Under the pieces are notes generated by a model. It saw only the letters and a list, made by a program, of their open reading frames with translations, was not told where the DNA came from and did not search any database. The translations under genes were made by a program, and so were the position numbers. DNA of 64,000 nucleotides, taken from contig NC_135185.1 of NCBI RefSeq assembly GCF_041146795.1, forward strand, positions 10,027,529 through 10,091,528. The letters run 5' to 3'. This document shows positions 46,357 to 55,802 of the stretch, one piece after another. Positions within the stretch are counted from its first letter, which is position 1, and the number at the start of each line of letters is the position of its first letter. The stretch is from Maylandia zebra. Taxonomy: Eukaryota; Chordata; Actinopteri; Cichliformes; Cichlidae.

Positions 46357-47578
46357 GTTACGGATTCAAATATTGGGGATGGATACAAGAGGAAAAACCA
46401 AAATAACAACACTGGTCCGGCTGGGTTCAGTCAAACGATGATTTTAATGATCACACGCGTGGGAGATGGACACCGTACGCAGACAGCATCAGATCTCAAA
46501 ATGGTGGAGCATTGATCAAACTCTTATAGCCTCTAGTGGCCCCCACCTAATCATAAAAGCCTAAACATTCACCTTCTTTCTCTCACACGGCGCCTAAGCT
46601 ACGACCTTGGCTCCCTGTTTATCTGCTCCTGCTGAGATGGGGCAGAAAACCTCTCCAGTATGGTCTGTTCTCTTCTAATCAGGCAAATAAGGCGATGACT
46701 TTCTGCGAACAGTATTTCTTATAACTCAGCAGTATAATGCATCATATAACAATATCATTCATTCACAATAAATCTGTCACGGCGAGTGAGAAGAGCCGTG
46801 TAGAAAAGGAAAAGGAGGATCCACACGCAGGCAGTCGTGAAGGTGTAAAAGGTGATTTATTGGACACAAAAGGAGAGGCAAACGGCAACACGGAGAACTA
46901 AACTATACTGGGAAACAACTAAAACTACAAAGCACAAACCTGAATGAGAATGAGCAGAGGAGAATGATGATGGACAGCAGGGAGAACACACGGGTGAGAC
47001 ATGGTAGATACACAGACGGACCAGCAACTACAATAACGGAGGACATGACTTAAATACACCCAGAGAAACACAGGGGAATTACACACAGGTGGTGGACACA
47101 GCTGGGAATGATCAACAAGACGAGACAGAGGTAAAACTGAACACACTCACATGAGACCCAGACCTTCACAATAAAACAGGAAATGAGAACACCACACCAA
47201 GACGCAGACCTGACACTGAGAGACAGACAGAATGACACATGGAACCTGAACTAAACTAAACGTGAGATACAACAGAGAACAAATCCTTAAACATGAAACT
47301 CAAATAATAATCCTAATCATCATCATAAACACCACAAGAGAACAAGAAAACAATCCCTGATGCAAACTAAAACCAAAACATAATAAACTCAAAATACTGG
47401 GTCCAACGGACCCAGAACCGTGACAAAATCAGCAGTCTAATGTAATGCAAATCAGTTTAACAAATGCAATAGTTATCAGCTTCTTCTAATTCAGGAGAAT
47501 AATGCAAACTAAAACTACATAATAATTCACAATCTTTAATTAGGGGTCTAACATGGCATAAAATAATATTATAATCCC
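46357..47578 (-). mobile_element. LTR insertion splitting the DIRS recombinase
   Basis: Recombinase homology stops at 46356 and resumes after 47578, so the intervening sequence is an insertion. Its left 145 bp (GTTACGGATTCAAATATTGG onward) recur inverted at 49201-49345. The unit would be about 565 bp without the solo LTR nested in it. The exact edges and target duplication are unclear. Confidence 0.6.
46775..47425 (-). mobile_element. Solo LTR (Gypsy-like) with 5-bp target duplication
   Basis: On the minus strand it starts TGTCACGGTTCTGGGTCCG and ends CTCGCCGTGACA: TG...CA with an inverted TGTCACGG terminus. AAATC flanks it at 46770-46774 and 47426-47430. It contains no coding sequence, so it is the product of LTR-LTR recombination. 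It lies inside another LTR. Confidence 0.88.
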
Positions 47579-48039
47579 ACAAGGGTCAGTATGCAACTCA
47601 ACCCCGACTTCATCCCAAAGGTTGTCTGCACATGTTCCCCTATAGAACTGCCGGCCTTTTGCCCACCGCCTTTCTCCTCAGAGGAGCAACAGCAGCTACA
47701 TACCTTGTGTCCAGTCCGTGCTCTGCGCATTTATATGGACAGAACCCAGAGTGTCAGGAAAAGTGACCAGCTGTTTGTGTCCTGGGCTAAACCATATATG
47801 GAAAAGCCTGTGTCTAAACAGCGCTTCTCCCATTGGATAGTGGGAGCAATTGCCCTGGCCTATACTAGCAGGGGCCTTCAACCTCCTGCTGGCTTGCGTG
47901 CGCATTCCACTAGAGGTCTGGCAACCTCATGGGCTCTCTTTAGGGGAGTTTCTATCCAGGAGGTGTGTGCAGCTGCATGCTCTGCCTTTTTTGAGCTTCT
48001 GATGAGGTCACGCGGGAGGCGTTCCCCATAGTGAGACAC

Positions 48040-48310
48040 TAATCATAAGGTCGGTGGTTCGATCCCAGGCTTCCTCCTGGCTGCATGCCAAATATCCTTG
48101 GGCAAGATAAAGTAGTTTTTTGCCTACTGGTGGTGGTCAGAGGGCCCGGTGGCGCCAGTGTCCGGCAGCCTCGCCTCTGTCAGTTCGCCCCAGGGCAGCT
48201 GTGGCTACAACGTAGCTTGCCATTGCCCGTGTGTGAATGTGTGTGTGAATGGGTGGATGACTGAATGTAGTGTAAAGCGCTATACAAATGCAGGCCATTT
48301 ACCATTCATT
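48040..48310 (+). repeat. tRNA-SINE-like repeat
   Basis: GGTCGGTGGTTCGATCCCAG contains a B-box-like pol III sequence (GGTTCGATCC). The repeat ends GTAAAGCGCTATACAAATGC and CCATTTACCATT, a common teleost repeat terminus. A clear A box and a poly(A) tail are lacking. It abuts the right end of the DIRS element. Confidence 0.55.
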
Positions 48311-49200
48311 ACTTACTACTTGAGCTGCTGTGCATATTGCTTTTCCCTTTTATTTACTTCTCAATCATGATGATGTTTTTAAAGAAAAGTTTGTTAAAGC
48401 GGATGTTTGTAGTATTGCTAAATAATGTTCTCTTTTGTCATCTTTTATTATCATTTGTTACATAAAATCAGTATCCACTGTAGAATAAGGAGGGGATGTT
48501 TTTCTTATTATCATTCATTATTTTAATATGGCATTATTAGTTCATCAGAAGTATATAACCAGCTTTGCATTAAACATAAATTGAAGTTTTTGACCTTATA
48601 TTATCCTTTGTATTACAGTGATGGTTATAACTTTAGTTTGATCTTTTCCTTACAGGTACCAGAATAATAACATGATTTTTCATTGCAGATGTAACCATGA
48701 TCACTCCATACACATTGCAGTTTGTTGCTTATTCTAGAATTGTGCTCAAGTTAATTAAGGGTTAAAAGCTACAGCCAGCGTGATGTCTGGCTGATCTATG
48801 GAGGGCAAAGGCTTTGAGCTTGGAAGGCCGCACGCGCTTACACAGCACTTATACGATGTTATTCTTGGTGATTTTGTGCTTAGTCATGTTTTAATATGTT
48901 TTAAGTAGAAGTAGCTGATCCAGCAATATTCATTTAATATTATATACTTGATTTAGAGCAATACACACTGATGGTCTTAATAAATGAAAGAGTCCTTATA
49001 GCTGCCATGTTGTGTCTTAGCAGGGGTACAGACGGTTCCAGGAGACGGGGGCAGTCAGCGTCTGCCCTCGGGAAGGAGACAATGTTATTTTTTGTGTTAA
49101 ATAAAATTGTCAACATTGATTGTATTACACCTGTCACTACGCATGAAGGGGCGTTCTAATACCCTGATTTTACAAAACTATGGTGATGTGTTTTTTGAGA
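48311..49200. other. AT-rich sequence between SINE-like repeat and LTR end
   Basis: No gene is seen. Because it leads directly into the LTR-related 49201-49345, part of it may be the body of a divergent LTR. Confidence 0.35.
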
Positions 49201-49345
49201 TGAGATCTGAGGCTGTCTGCATACAGTGTCCATCTCCCACGTGTGACCATTAAAATCATCGTTTGACTCAACCCGACCGGACCAGTGTTGTTATTGTGGG
49301 TTTTTCCTCTGGTGTCCATCCCCAATATTTTGAACTCGTAACACC
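49201..49345 (+). repeat. LTR terminus, inverted partner of 46357-46501
   Basis: TGGTGTCCATCCCCAATATT and GACCGGACCAGTGTTGTTAT are the near-identical reverse complement of the LTR end inside the DIRS recombinase. The two copies form an inverted pair about 2.7 kb apart. Confidence 0.75.
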
Positions 49346-49492
49346 ACACAGCACAAGTTATTCCAAAACATACAGAAACGGGTCTTTTTTATTTTTTTAA
49401 ACAAAATGACAAACCATTGCATCAGTACAGACAAGATCGTCGCCGTACATATTAATTAGTCTTGAATAAGAGATCCCTTTTTGTATATGATA

Positions 49493-50130
49493 TTAAAAAA
49501 AAACACACAATGTTGTCCACAGGTTACTGACATTACCTGAATGACCTTCATCGGCTTCCAGGTTAAAGCAGAACAATGAGTGACCAACACCAAAATCCTC
49601 ACGGGTTGTAGCCAGAGGTCTGTCCTTTAGGTGATGCCCCGTGCTGGTTATACTCTCTAACATATTGACGCCTATGAAAATGTTCCTGGAACAGTTTAGT
49701 GGGGTAAGAGTGGCCATCGACACGCAGACGCATGAACTCAATGCCGCAGTTTTCAAAATTAAAAGGTTCGCATGTATAGCTTGCTGTAAATCCCTCACTG
49801 ACAAAACCAACTATGACAAACTTTGGTAGAGTTCCTGTAAATCCATGATCCTGTGAAGAAACGCGGGTCCTTCCGGGGATGGAGAATGTCTTTAACCCAC
49901 ACTGTCTATTGGGTATTTAGCATTAGCATGTTGTAGGGCTTTGCTGTGTGCCAACCTGACAGTTGGTGATACACTCACCTTTTGTATGAACAAGCTTACA
50001 AACACTATCTTAGTGTGGTATTGAGCATTCTGATTGGCCATGAAAGAAAATTTATCTTTCGACCTCACAAATTTTAGACCCAAGTCAACACCATTAAGCA
50101 GAAGTTTGTCTTGAAAAAAAAAATCACTAT
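49493..50130 (-). pseudogene. Polinton/adintovirus-like major capsid protein, broken
   Basis: On the minus strand, frames at about 50120-49892 (LLLNGVDLGLKFVRSKDKFS ... VRLAHSKALQHANAKYPIDS) and then 49810-49493 carry similarity to the double-jelly-roll capsid protein of Polintons (the F54H12.2-like family). A stop at 49892-49894 and later frame changes break it. The opposite orientation to the PolB/ATPase relics fits Polinton organisation, in which genes lie on both strands. It is probably part of the same insertion, later split by DIRS. Confidence 0.6.
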
Positions 50131-50146
50131 GTATCGGCGCTATTAA

Positions 50147-51040
50147 CCCTTTAAAACCGGTCGGAGCGGGCACGCTCTGTTTTGCGTAACTATTTTTAAA
50201 TCCCGGTAGCACTGCAACCATGTAAGCTAGCGCAATAATTTTTTTTGCATATGAAACCGGAGGAGTTGTACTTACATCTTATGCCATCAGCTTGTCCTAG
50301 GTCACAGTTTCCTTCCACATATAGCTTTGCAAAAACTGCATAAAAAGCACTTGCAGCAACAAAAACATAATATTCCAGAAACACGCTTTGCCGATCCGAT
50401 CAGCTGTTCATAACACTTCCTACGTTGGAATAGACGTCAGTGCAAACTTTTCCCGAAACCGCAAGTGACGTCATTTTCGCGGAAATGTAGTTTTTTTTAC
50501 CATATAGTCTCATGAGCTTATACTGGTGTTTTTAAAAGTTATCTTTGACTTTACGACTTTCTGTGTCGTTTCTGTGATGCTTAGGACTCATATTGCACTG
50601 CTGGAAATAGTTTATTTTGATGCACATGCTGCTTTTTTGCAAATTTGCATTATAATGTTCATTTTCGTTTTTCCTGCAGTATATAAAAATTGGTGTATTT
50701 CAAAAATAAAACTATGAAGACACTCAAAATAAATTTCCTGTGGTAGGAAACTATTTTGTGCAACTTTTTTGTATTTACAGTTTTGAGGGATAAGCCTCTT
50801 AAATATTTCTAACTAGAAATATATGTTAAAAAAGCAAAAACGATTTTCAATTTTTTTGTAGTTTATTGCACTTTTTTGCAATTTATGTAATGCACTTAAT
50901 GCATACATATTATTAAAATCTGGACTATAATGGTTGTATTGATGTATAGCAACTTGAAATGCTCCCAAAAATGGCTCCACAGCATGTAAAAATATAATAT
51001 AAGCTCTGGCGGACTTGGTTCTATGGTAGGTCTTAAAGGG
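50147..51040. mobile_element. piggyBac-type non-autonomous element, copy 2 (inverted)
   Basis: TTAA flanks both ends (50143-50146 and 51041-51044). It is homologous over its whole length to 44762-45668 in opposite orientation, with scattered substitutions and small indels. It lies directly beside the capsid relic. Confidence 0.88.
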
Positions 51041-51354
51041 TTAACTTACAATTTGGATGCCCACACCGGGGGTATTTCAATAAATGTGCATCGCTCTATC
51101 GACGTCTGAGTGTAGGGCACGGTGAACACATCCAGATGTTTTCAGGCATTCTCCTGACTGACTATGGATCAGAGCCATAACTGAGAGTCTCCTCGCTGAT
51201 GACACAGGATCAAACCAATAAACTACCCACTAAACTCCATTACAGGTCTATAAACCCAGGGGAGTCACTGAATCAGCTGAATGAGAAAACTAAGTTTCAG
51301 CATATTTTATCATTTACATCTAACAGTCACACTGTGTACTCTGTCTTCGACACA

Positions 51355-51462
51355 GGACTGAAAGATTTATGCATCAAGTCCAACTTTGATCTCCACCTGT
51401 ACAACTTCTCTCTTACGTTAGACCTTAGAGAGAGCTTCTGCTGTTTTCTGGTTCTGATTTCT
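51355..51462 (+). pseudogene. IRG exon-2 fragment, second copy
   Basis: GLKDLCIKSNFDLHLYNFSL matches the start of IRG exon 2 but lacks about eight residues present in the 29.6-kb copy (QQVFLVSK). It is not a usable exon. Confidence 0.7.
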
Positions 51463-51544
51463 TGGATATTCAGTCTGTGAGTCTTCCACTTCCGCTCTTT
51501 TCTGTTGCTGATGCGCTGTTGTCTGACTGCACTCATACATAAGC

Positions 51545-51720
51545 TATATGTGCTACATAAGCACTTGTTTTACTTTATTTTTTAATTTTCTGTGCTCAGA
51601 GTTAAGTTAATTCTTTAATTTACTTTGTATTAGTTGTGTGAAGGGAACTTGCAAAGTAAGAATTTCATTGCTCTGGGTAACACTTGTATTTTGTGGTGTA
51701 TATGACAATAAACTTGTTAG
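51545..51720 (+). repeat. LINE 3' end in duplicated segment B
   Basis: AAGAATTTCATTGCTCTGGG and GTGTATATGACAATAAACTT are a typical LINE 3' UTR. Its absence from segment A shows insertion after the duplication. Confidence 0.6.
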
Positions 51721-52799
51721 TTCTTGAATCTGTTGACAATTGTGCTTTCCCTTTGCCTGGATGACCTGTTCATTCTCACAATTGCAGATGTTTTTGCTTT
51801 TTCTTCAGCATCCTTAATGTCACCAAACAAAGGATCTGGGTTCACCTCTGGTGAACTGTTCAAGGTAATATAACCTGTCACTGTCAGTCTTGTCATGAAT
51901 AGTATGGTCAAAAGCTCTTATAAATGGTATAAACATGTCATCTTTCTTAAGACCAAAACACTCTCGTTGTCTTATTTTGTAAGAAGTTAAAAAATAATAA
52001 AATAAAACATGAAATAACTATAAATGGCACTTACATTCTTTAAATGATAGGATCGGACTGAATCATTTACAGCATACAGACTAGTATTTAGATCATCCTC
52101 ACGTCACAGAAAAAAGTGTGTGTGAAGAATAACATTTACCGACGTACTTTGGAGCGCTGATCAGTGCGGACTCTCTCTTCAGCGCTGTTTGGGTCACCAG
52201 GTAACCTCACATGTTCGTGTTTTTCTAAAACAAAGTGTCAGCAGATGTGTTAAAAACAAAAACACAGAAATGCATCTTTAAAGACCCAATAATGATTTTG
52301 TGGTTTGTCAGTAGCAGCGGCTGAAAAGTAAGTTCATGACTCATTTGAAACGCCAGATAATCTGAAACACCAAATAATCTGAAACACCGGTGGTCAGAGT
52401 AAATAAGTTGAAGCTCAGCTGCTGTGTTCTGAGTTACTGGGTGGAAGATGGAAACCAGTTGAATCCAGGTGCATAAACTCCACAGGAACGCTGCCAATTC
52501 TCATCATATAGACGCTTCCAGTTCAGGAAGGCAGAGCAACAGCAACAGAGAGAAGGCGGACAAAACAAAACTCCAGTAGGCAATGATGGAGTGTAACTAT
52601 TTTCTTAAATTCTACTTCTTTGTTATTCTGTTTCTTTTCGCTCCGGGACCGTGTGTACTTAATTTCGTTCCAATTCTTATAAACGTGATGCGAATAACAA
52701 TAAAGCTCCTTGAATCCTTTAATAACAACCACTGCTAAGTAGACAAAGAGATGCTAAGCTGAGTAATAACTAATAAAAATAAGTCTACGAAGAATTAAA

Positions 52800-53245
52800 A
52801 TAATTACACCATCCACCAGGCTGTGAGACTGCTGAACTCTCTTCCCTCCCGGCTCCCAGCCAGCAGAATCACCAGATTGGCAGAAGTATAGGAAGACAGA
52901 TTGGACTCTACCCCTCCCCCCCCCCACCCACGCACACTCTCCAACAAGGAAACACTCTCTGAACCAAGAACTGGAAAACATTCCTGACCGGAAACAACTA
53001 CCTCTGCATGGCAATTGCAAACACCTGCTGCTATATATTTTTAGTATTTCTCTTAGCACTATTTATATTATTATATTACTATTTATTACCTTATTGTTAA
53101 GGCTGTTTTTGTTGTGCATCTGCACCTTATTGTTGTCAATGTCTACGCATGGGACAGTGTGAAACGTAATTTCAATTCCTTTGTATGGCAAGTACATTTG
53201 AAGAAATTGACAAATAAAAGCATTCTATTCTATTCTATTCTAAAA
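52800..53245 (+). repeat. LINE 3' end with ATTCT repeat
   Basis: It reads HQAVRLLNSLPSRLPASRIT (a LINE C-terminal pattern) into a 3' UTR ending in TTCTATTCTATTCTATTCT. No upstream RT remains. A Rex1/Babar-like family is probable. Confidence 0.6.
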
Positions 53246-53654
53246 CCAGTGGAGCCAGTGTCCACTGACCCAGAAGATTTGTACACTACACAGTTTGTAC
53301 ACATATGATGATATTCATATAATGATGTGTTAAAATCTGAGGAACCTGAATTCACTGTCAAGTAAATTATTCCTTGTGCACCTGTGGTGCTCTGTGTATT
53401 CTGACCTTTGAACTACAGCAGCTCGTCTGTTGGATCAGACAACAGGACCAGCCTTTGCTCCCCACGCACATCAGTGGGCCCTGACTGCCCATCACCCTGT
53501 CACTGGTTCACCGCTGTTCCTTCCCCGGACCACCTTTGAAAGATACTGACCACTGCAGACTGACAAAGCCCCACACAGACGCTTTAACAAAAACACTGAT
53601 GGCGAGGTGACTGGGTCAAACCCGCTCAAATCATCACACTCACCTATTTTTCCT

Positions 53655-53725
53655 GCATAACTGAACTGTTCTATCTTCTTCAGGAGAGCCTTCCTCTGTA
53701 CGTCGTTAGACTGAAACATTTTTAA
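53655..53725 (-). other. Exon-like short frame of unknown identity
   Basis: A minus-strand ATG opens MFQSNDVQRKALLKKIEQFSYAGKI, and a GTGAGTG donor consensus follows at once (near 53645). It could be a real first coding exon, but no downstream exon was found and I do not recognise the peptide. Confidence 0.25.
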
Positions 53726-54129
53726 CACTGTTCATAGGAGAGCATCTCTGGGATTTCAGCTGCTTTGTTAAAATCACAATAAGAATCATTTGTCCATAAA
53801 TAACTTGTGTAGGCAGGATGCATTATGTGCTCACTTTGAGGCTGGATGTTTTATTGACAGGATATAAAGAGCGTGCTCAGAGTCAGAGCTGTCATTTCAG
53901 ACATACCCACACCTGCATCCTGCTCCATCATTCAAAGACACGAGGACACCTTCACCTCCTGCACGAGTTCTGTCAGATGCTTGTGATTTCCCACAGAGGA
54001 CAATAATCCAAAGATGTTAGACTGATATAGAATTTTATTCTGCACATGCACGGATCAAATGAACATGTCACAGGGAGTAATTTGATATTTCCAACAAATG
54101 GAGACATTGTTGTGACGGCTTCTGTTACA

Positions 54130-55275
54130 TTTTGTTCTGTTACATTCTGTTACAGGGTCGTCTGCAGTACGGGGGCCCCACAGGGAACGGTTCTGGCTCC
54201 GTTCCTCTTCACCATCTACACTGCAGACTTCTCCCACAATTCCACCCAGTGCTTCCTGCAGAAGTTCTCTGATGACTCTGCAATAGTCGGCCTCATCACT
54301 GATGGGGACGACAAGGAGTACAGAGGACTGACTCAAGACTTTGTGGACTGGTGCCAGCTGAACTACCTCCAGATCAACGCCAGTAAAACCAAGGAACTGG
54401 TGGTAGACTTCCGCAGGCACAAGCATTCTCCACTGCAACCACTGAACATCCAAGGTATGGACATTGAGGCTGTGGACAGCTACAGGTACCTTGGTGTTCA
54501 TCTGAACAATAGACTGGACTGGACTCATAACTCAGACGCCCTCTACAGGAAAGGGCAGAGCAGGCTGTACCTGCTGCGGAGACTCAGGTCATTTGGAGTG
54601 GAGGGCCCACTCCTGAAGACCTTCTATGACTCTGTTGTGGCTTCTGCTATCTTTTATGGTGTGGTCTGCTGGGGCGGCAGCATCTCTGCTGGGGACAGGA
54701 AGAGACTGAACAGGGTGATCCGAAGGGCCAGCTCTGTTCTAGAATGCCCTCTGGACCCAGTGGAGGTGGTGAGTGACAGGAGAATGGTGGCTAAGCTGTC
54801 ATCACTGTTGGACAACATCTCCCACCCCATGCAGCAGACTGTGACAGCACTGAGCAGCTCCTTCAGTGGGAGACTGCGGCACCCACGGTGTGGGACGGAG
54901 AGATTTCGCAGGTCTTTCCTCCCCACTGCTGTCAGACTCCATAATAAAGACTTTAACTGATCAAACACACACATCCATACATATGCAATAATACTAAGTG
55001 CAATAATCCTTTCTGTCATCGTTGTATTTTTACTCAGTTGTATATAGCATTTGTATTTGTATTCTATTTTTATCTTATTGAATATTTATTTTATTTTATT
55101 CTACTGTATATAGTATTTTATTTTATTCTATTCTGTACAGTTGTGTACTGTATTTATTCTTATTGTATCCTAATTTTTGCCTCATAACTTTTGCACTGTC
55201 CACTTCCTGCTGTGACAAAACAAATTTCCCACGTGTGGGACTAATAAAGGTTATCTTATCTTATCTTATTTTATC
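54130..55275 (+). mobile_element. Rex-type LINE, 5'-truncated, with open RT remainder
   Basis: The continuous frame covers the last third of the reverse transcriptase: STGAPQGTVLAPFLF, then FSDDSAIVGL at the active-site position (FxDD form), YRYLGVHLNNRLDWT and the C-terminal LRHPRCGTERFRRSFLPTAVRLHN, ending at 54958-54960. The 3' UTR ends in GGTTATCTTATCTTATCTTA. The lack of stops suggests a recent insertion. Rex1/Babar is the likely group. Confidence 0.75.
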
Positions 55276-55420
55276 AACATTAGGTCAGAAAATCATCTTA
55301 TTGTTATAAGTAACAATGCCAACATTTTTCATCAGTAATATTTTATCAATAACTGGAATGCTGAAAAACAATAATATAATGCACGCATAGACAAAAACAA
55401 TATATTACAGTTCATGTTTG

Positions 55421-55490
55421 TATTGTGTTGTAGTTCCTCATTGCGACCACTGGAGGGCAGTGAACACTCATCACAGTCAACAGCACACAA
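55421..55490. repeat. IRG 3'-flank module, copy 3
   Basis: TGGAGGGCAGTGAACACTCA and its surroundings match 7852-7925 in orientation and sequence. It lies downstream of the 59-kb IRG, separated from it by the 2.9-kb insertion. Confidence 0.75.
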
Positions 55491-55802
55491 GCACCACAGA
55501 GCAAGGGTTTAAAACGTGTTAAAGTATTTATTATGCTGAAAGATAAAATGTTCAACCTCTATTATGATAACTCTGCATAACAATAATATTAATGATTTCT
55601 TTTAATCAAATTTATATTTATTCATTAAAAGGTTTTGTATATTTATCGGAAATCTCATTTAAATATAAAACAAAACGACAAATGTAATCACAGTTTATTA
55701 AAACACTGAAAAGACAATATATGTTCAATAATAATAATAATAACTGCTGATGCTGATGCTAATAACAATGCTATTAATAGCTGCCTTAAGATTACATATT
55801 AG

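Larger units (their letters stand above)
45680..48031 (+). pseudogene. DIRS tyrosine recombinase, split by an LTR insertion
   Basis: The N-terminal part (45704-46357) holds STRTLYEHKWRVFESWC, a core-binding domain with KVYLAAISACHIGF, and the first catalytic Arg in KRVGEIHALSV. The C-terminal part resumes at about 47580 (LNPDFIPKVV) and contains HSTRGLATSWAL, the HxxR box. The expected nucleophilic Tyr region is missing: the frame runs into the terminal inverted repeat and stops at 48029-48031. It is inactive. Confidence 0.8.
41265..48039 (+). mobile_element. DIRS-type tyrosine-recombinase retrotransposon, deleted and interrupted
   Basis: The ends are inverted repeats of about 48 bp starting GTGTCTCACTATGGG (41265 onward, and ending at 48039), as DIRS elements have instead of direct LTRs. 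In order it shows a gag-like region (41812-42780), a trace of RNase H (STDAYLSGWGG near 42960), a C-terminal pol fragment at about 43300-43380, and a tyrosine recombinase (45680-48031). The reverse transcriptase core is missing. Insertions: hAT MITE, LINE, piggyBac-type element and nested LTRs. It lies between Polinton remnants. Confidence 0.85.
51188..52750. repeat. Duplicated segment, copy B (partner of 29540-30130)
   Basis: The order of blocks matches copy A: CCTCCTCGCTGATGACACA, IRG exon fragment, TCCTTAATGTCACCAAACAA, then GAGTTACTGGGTGGAAGATG through CAATAAAGCTCCTTGAATCC and AAGTAGACAAAGAGATGC. Insertions at about 51535-51720 (LINE tail) and 51850-52430 (unassigned) make it longer. Confidence 0.8.
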
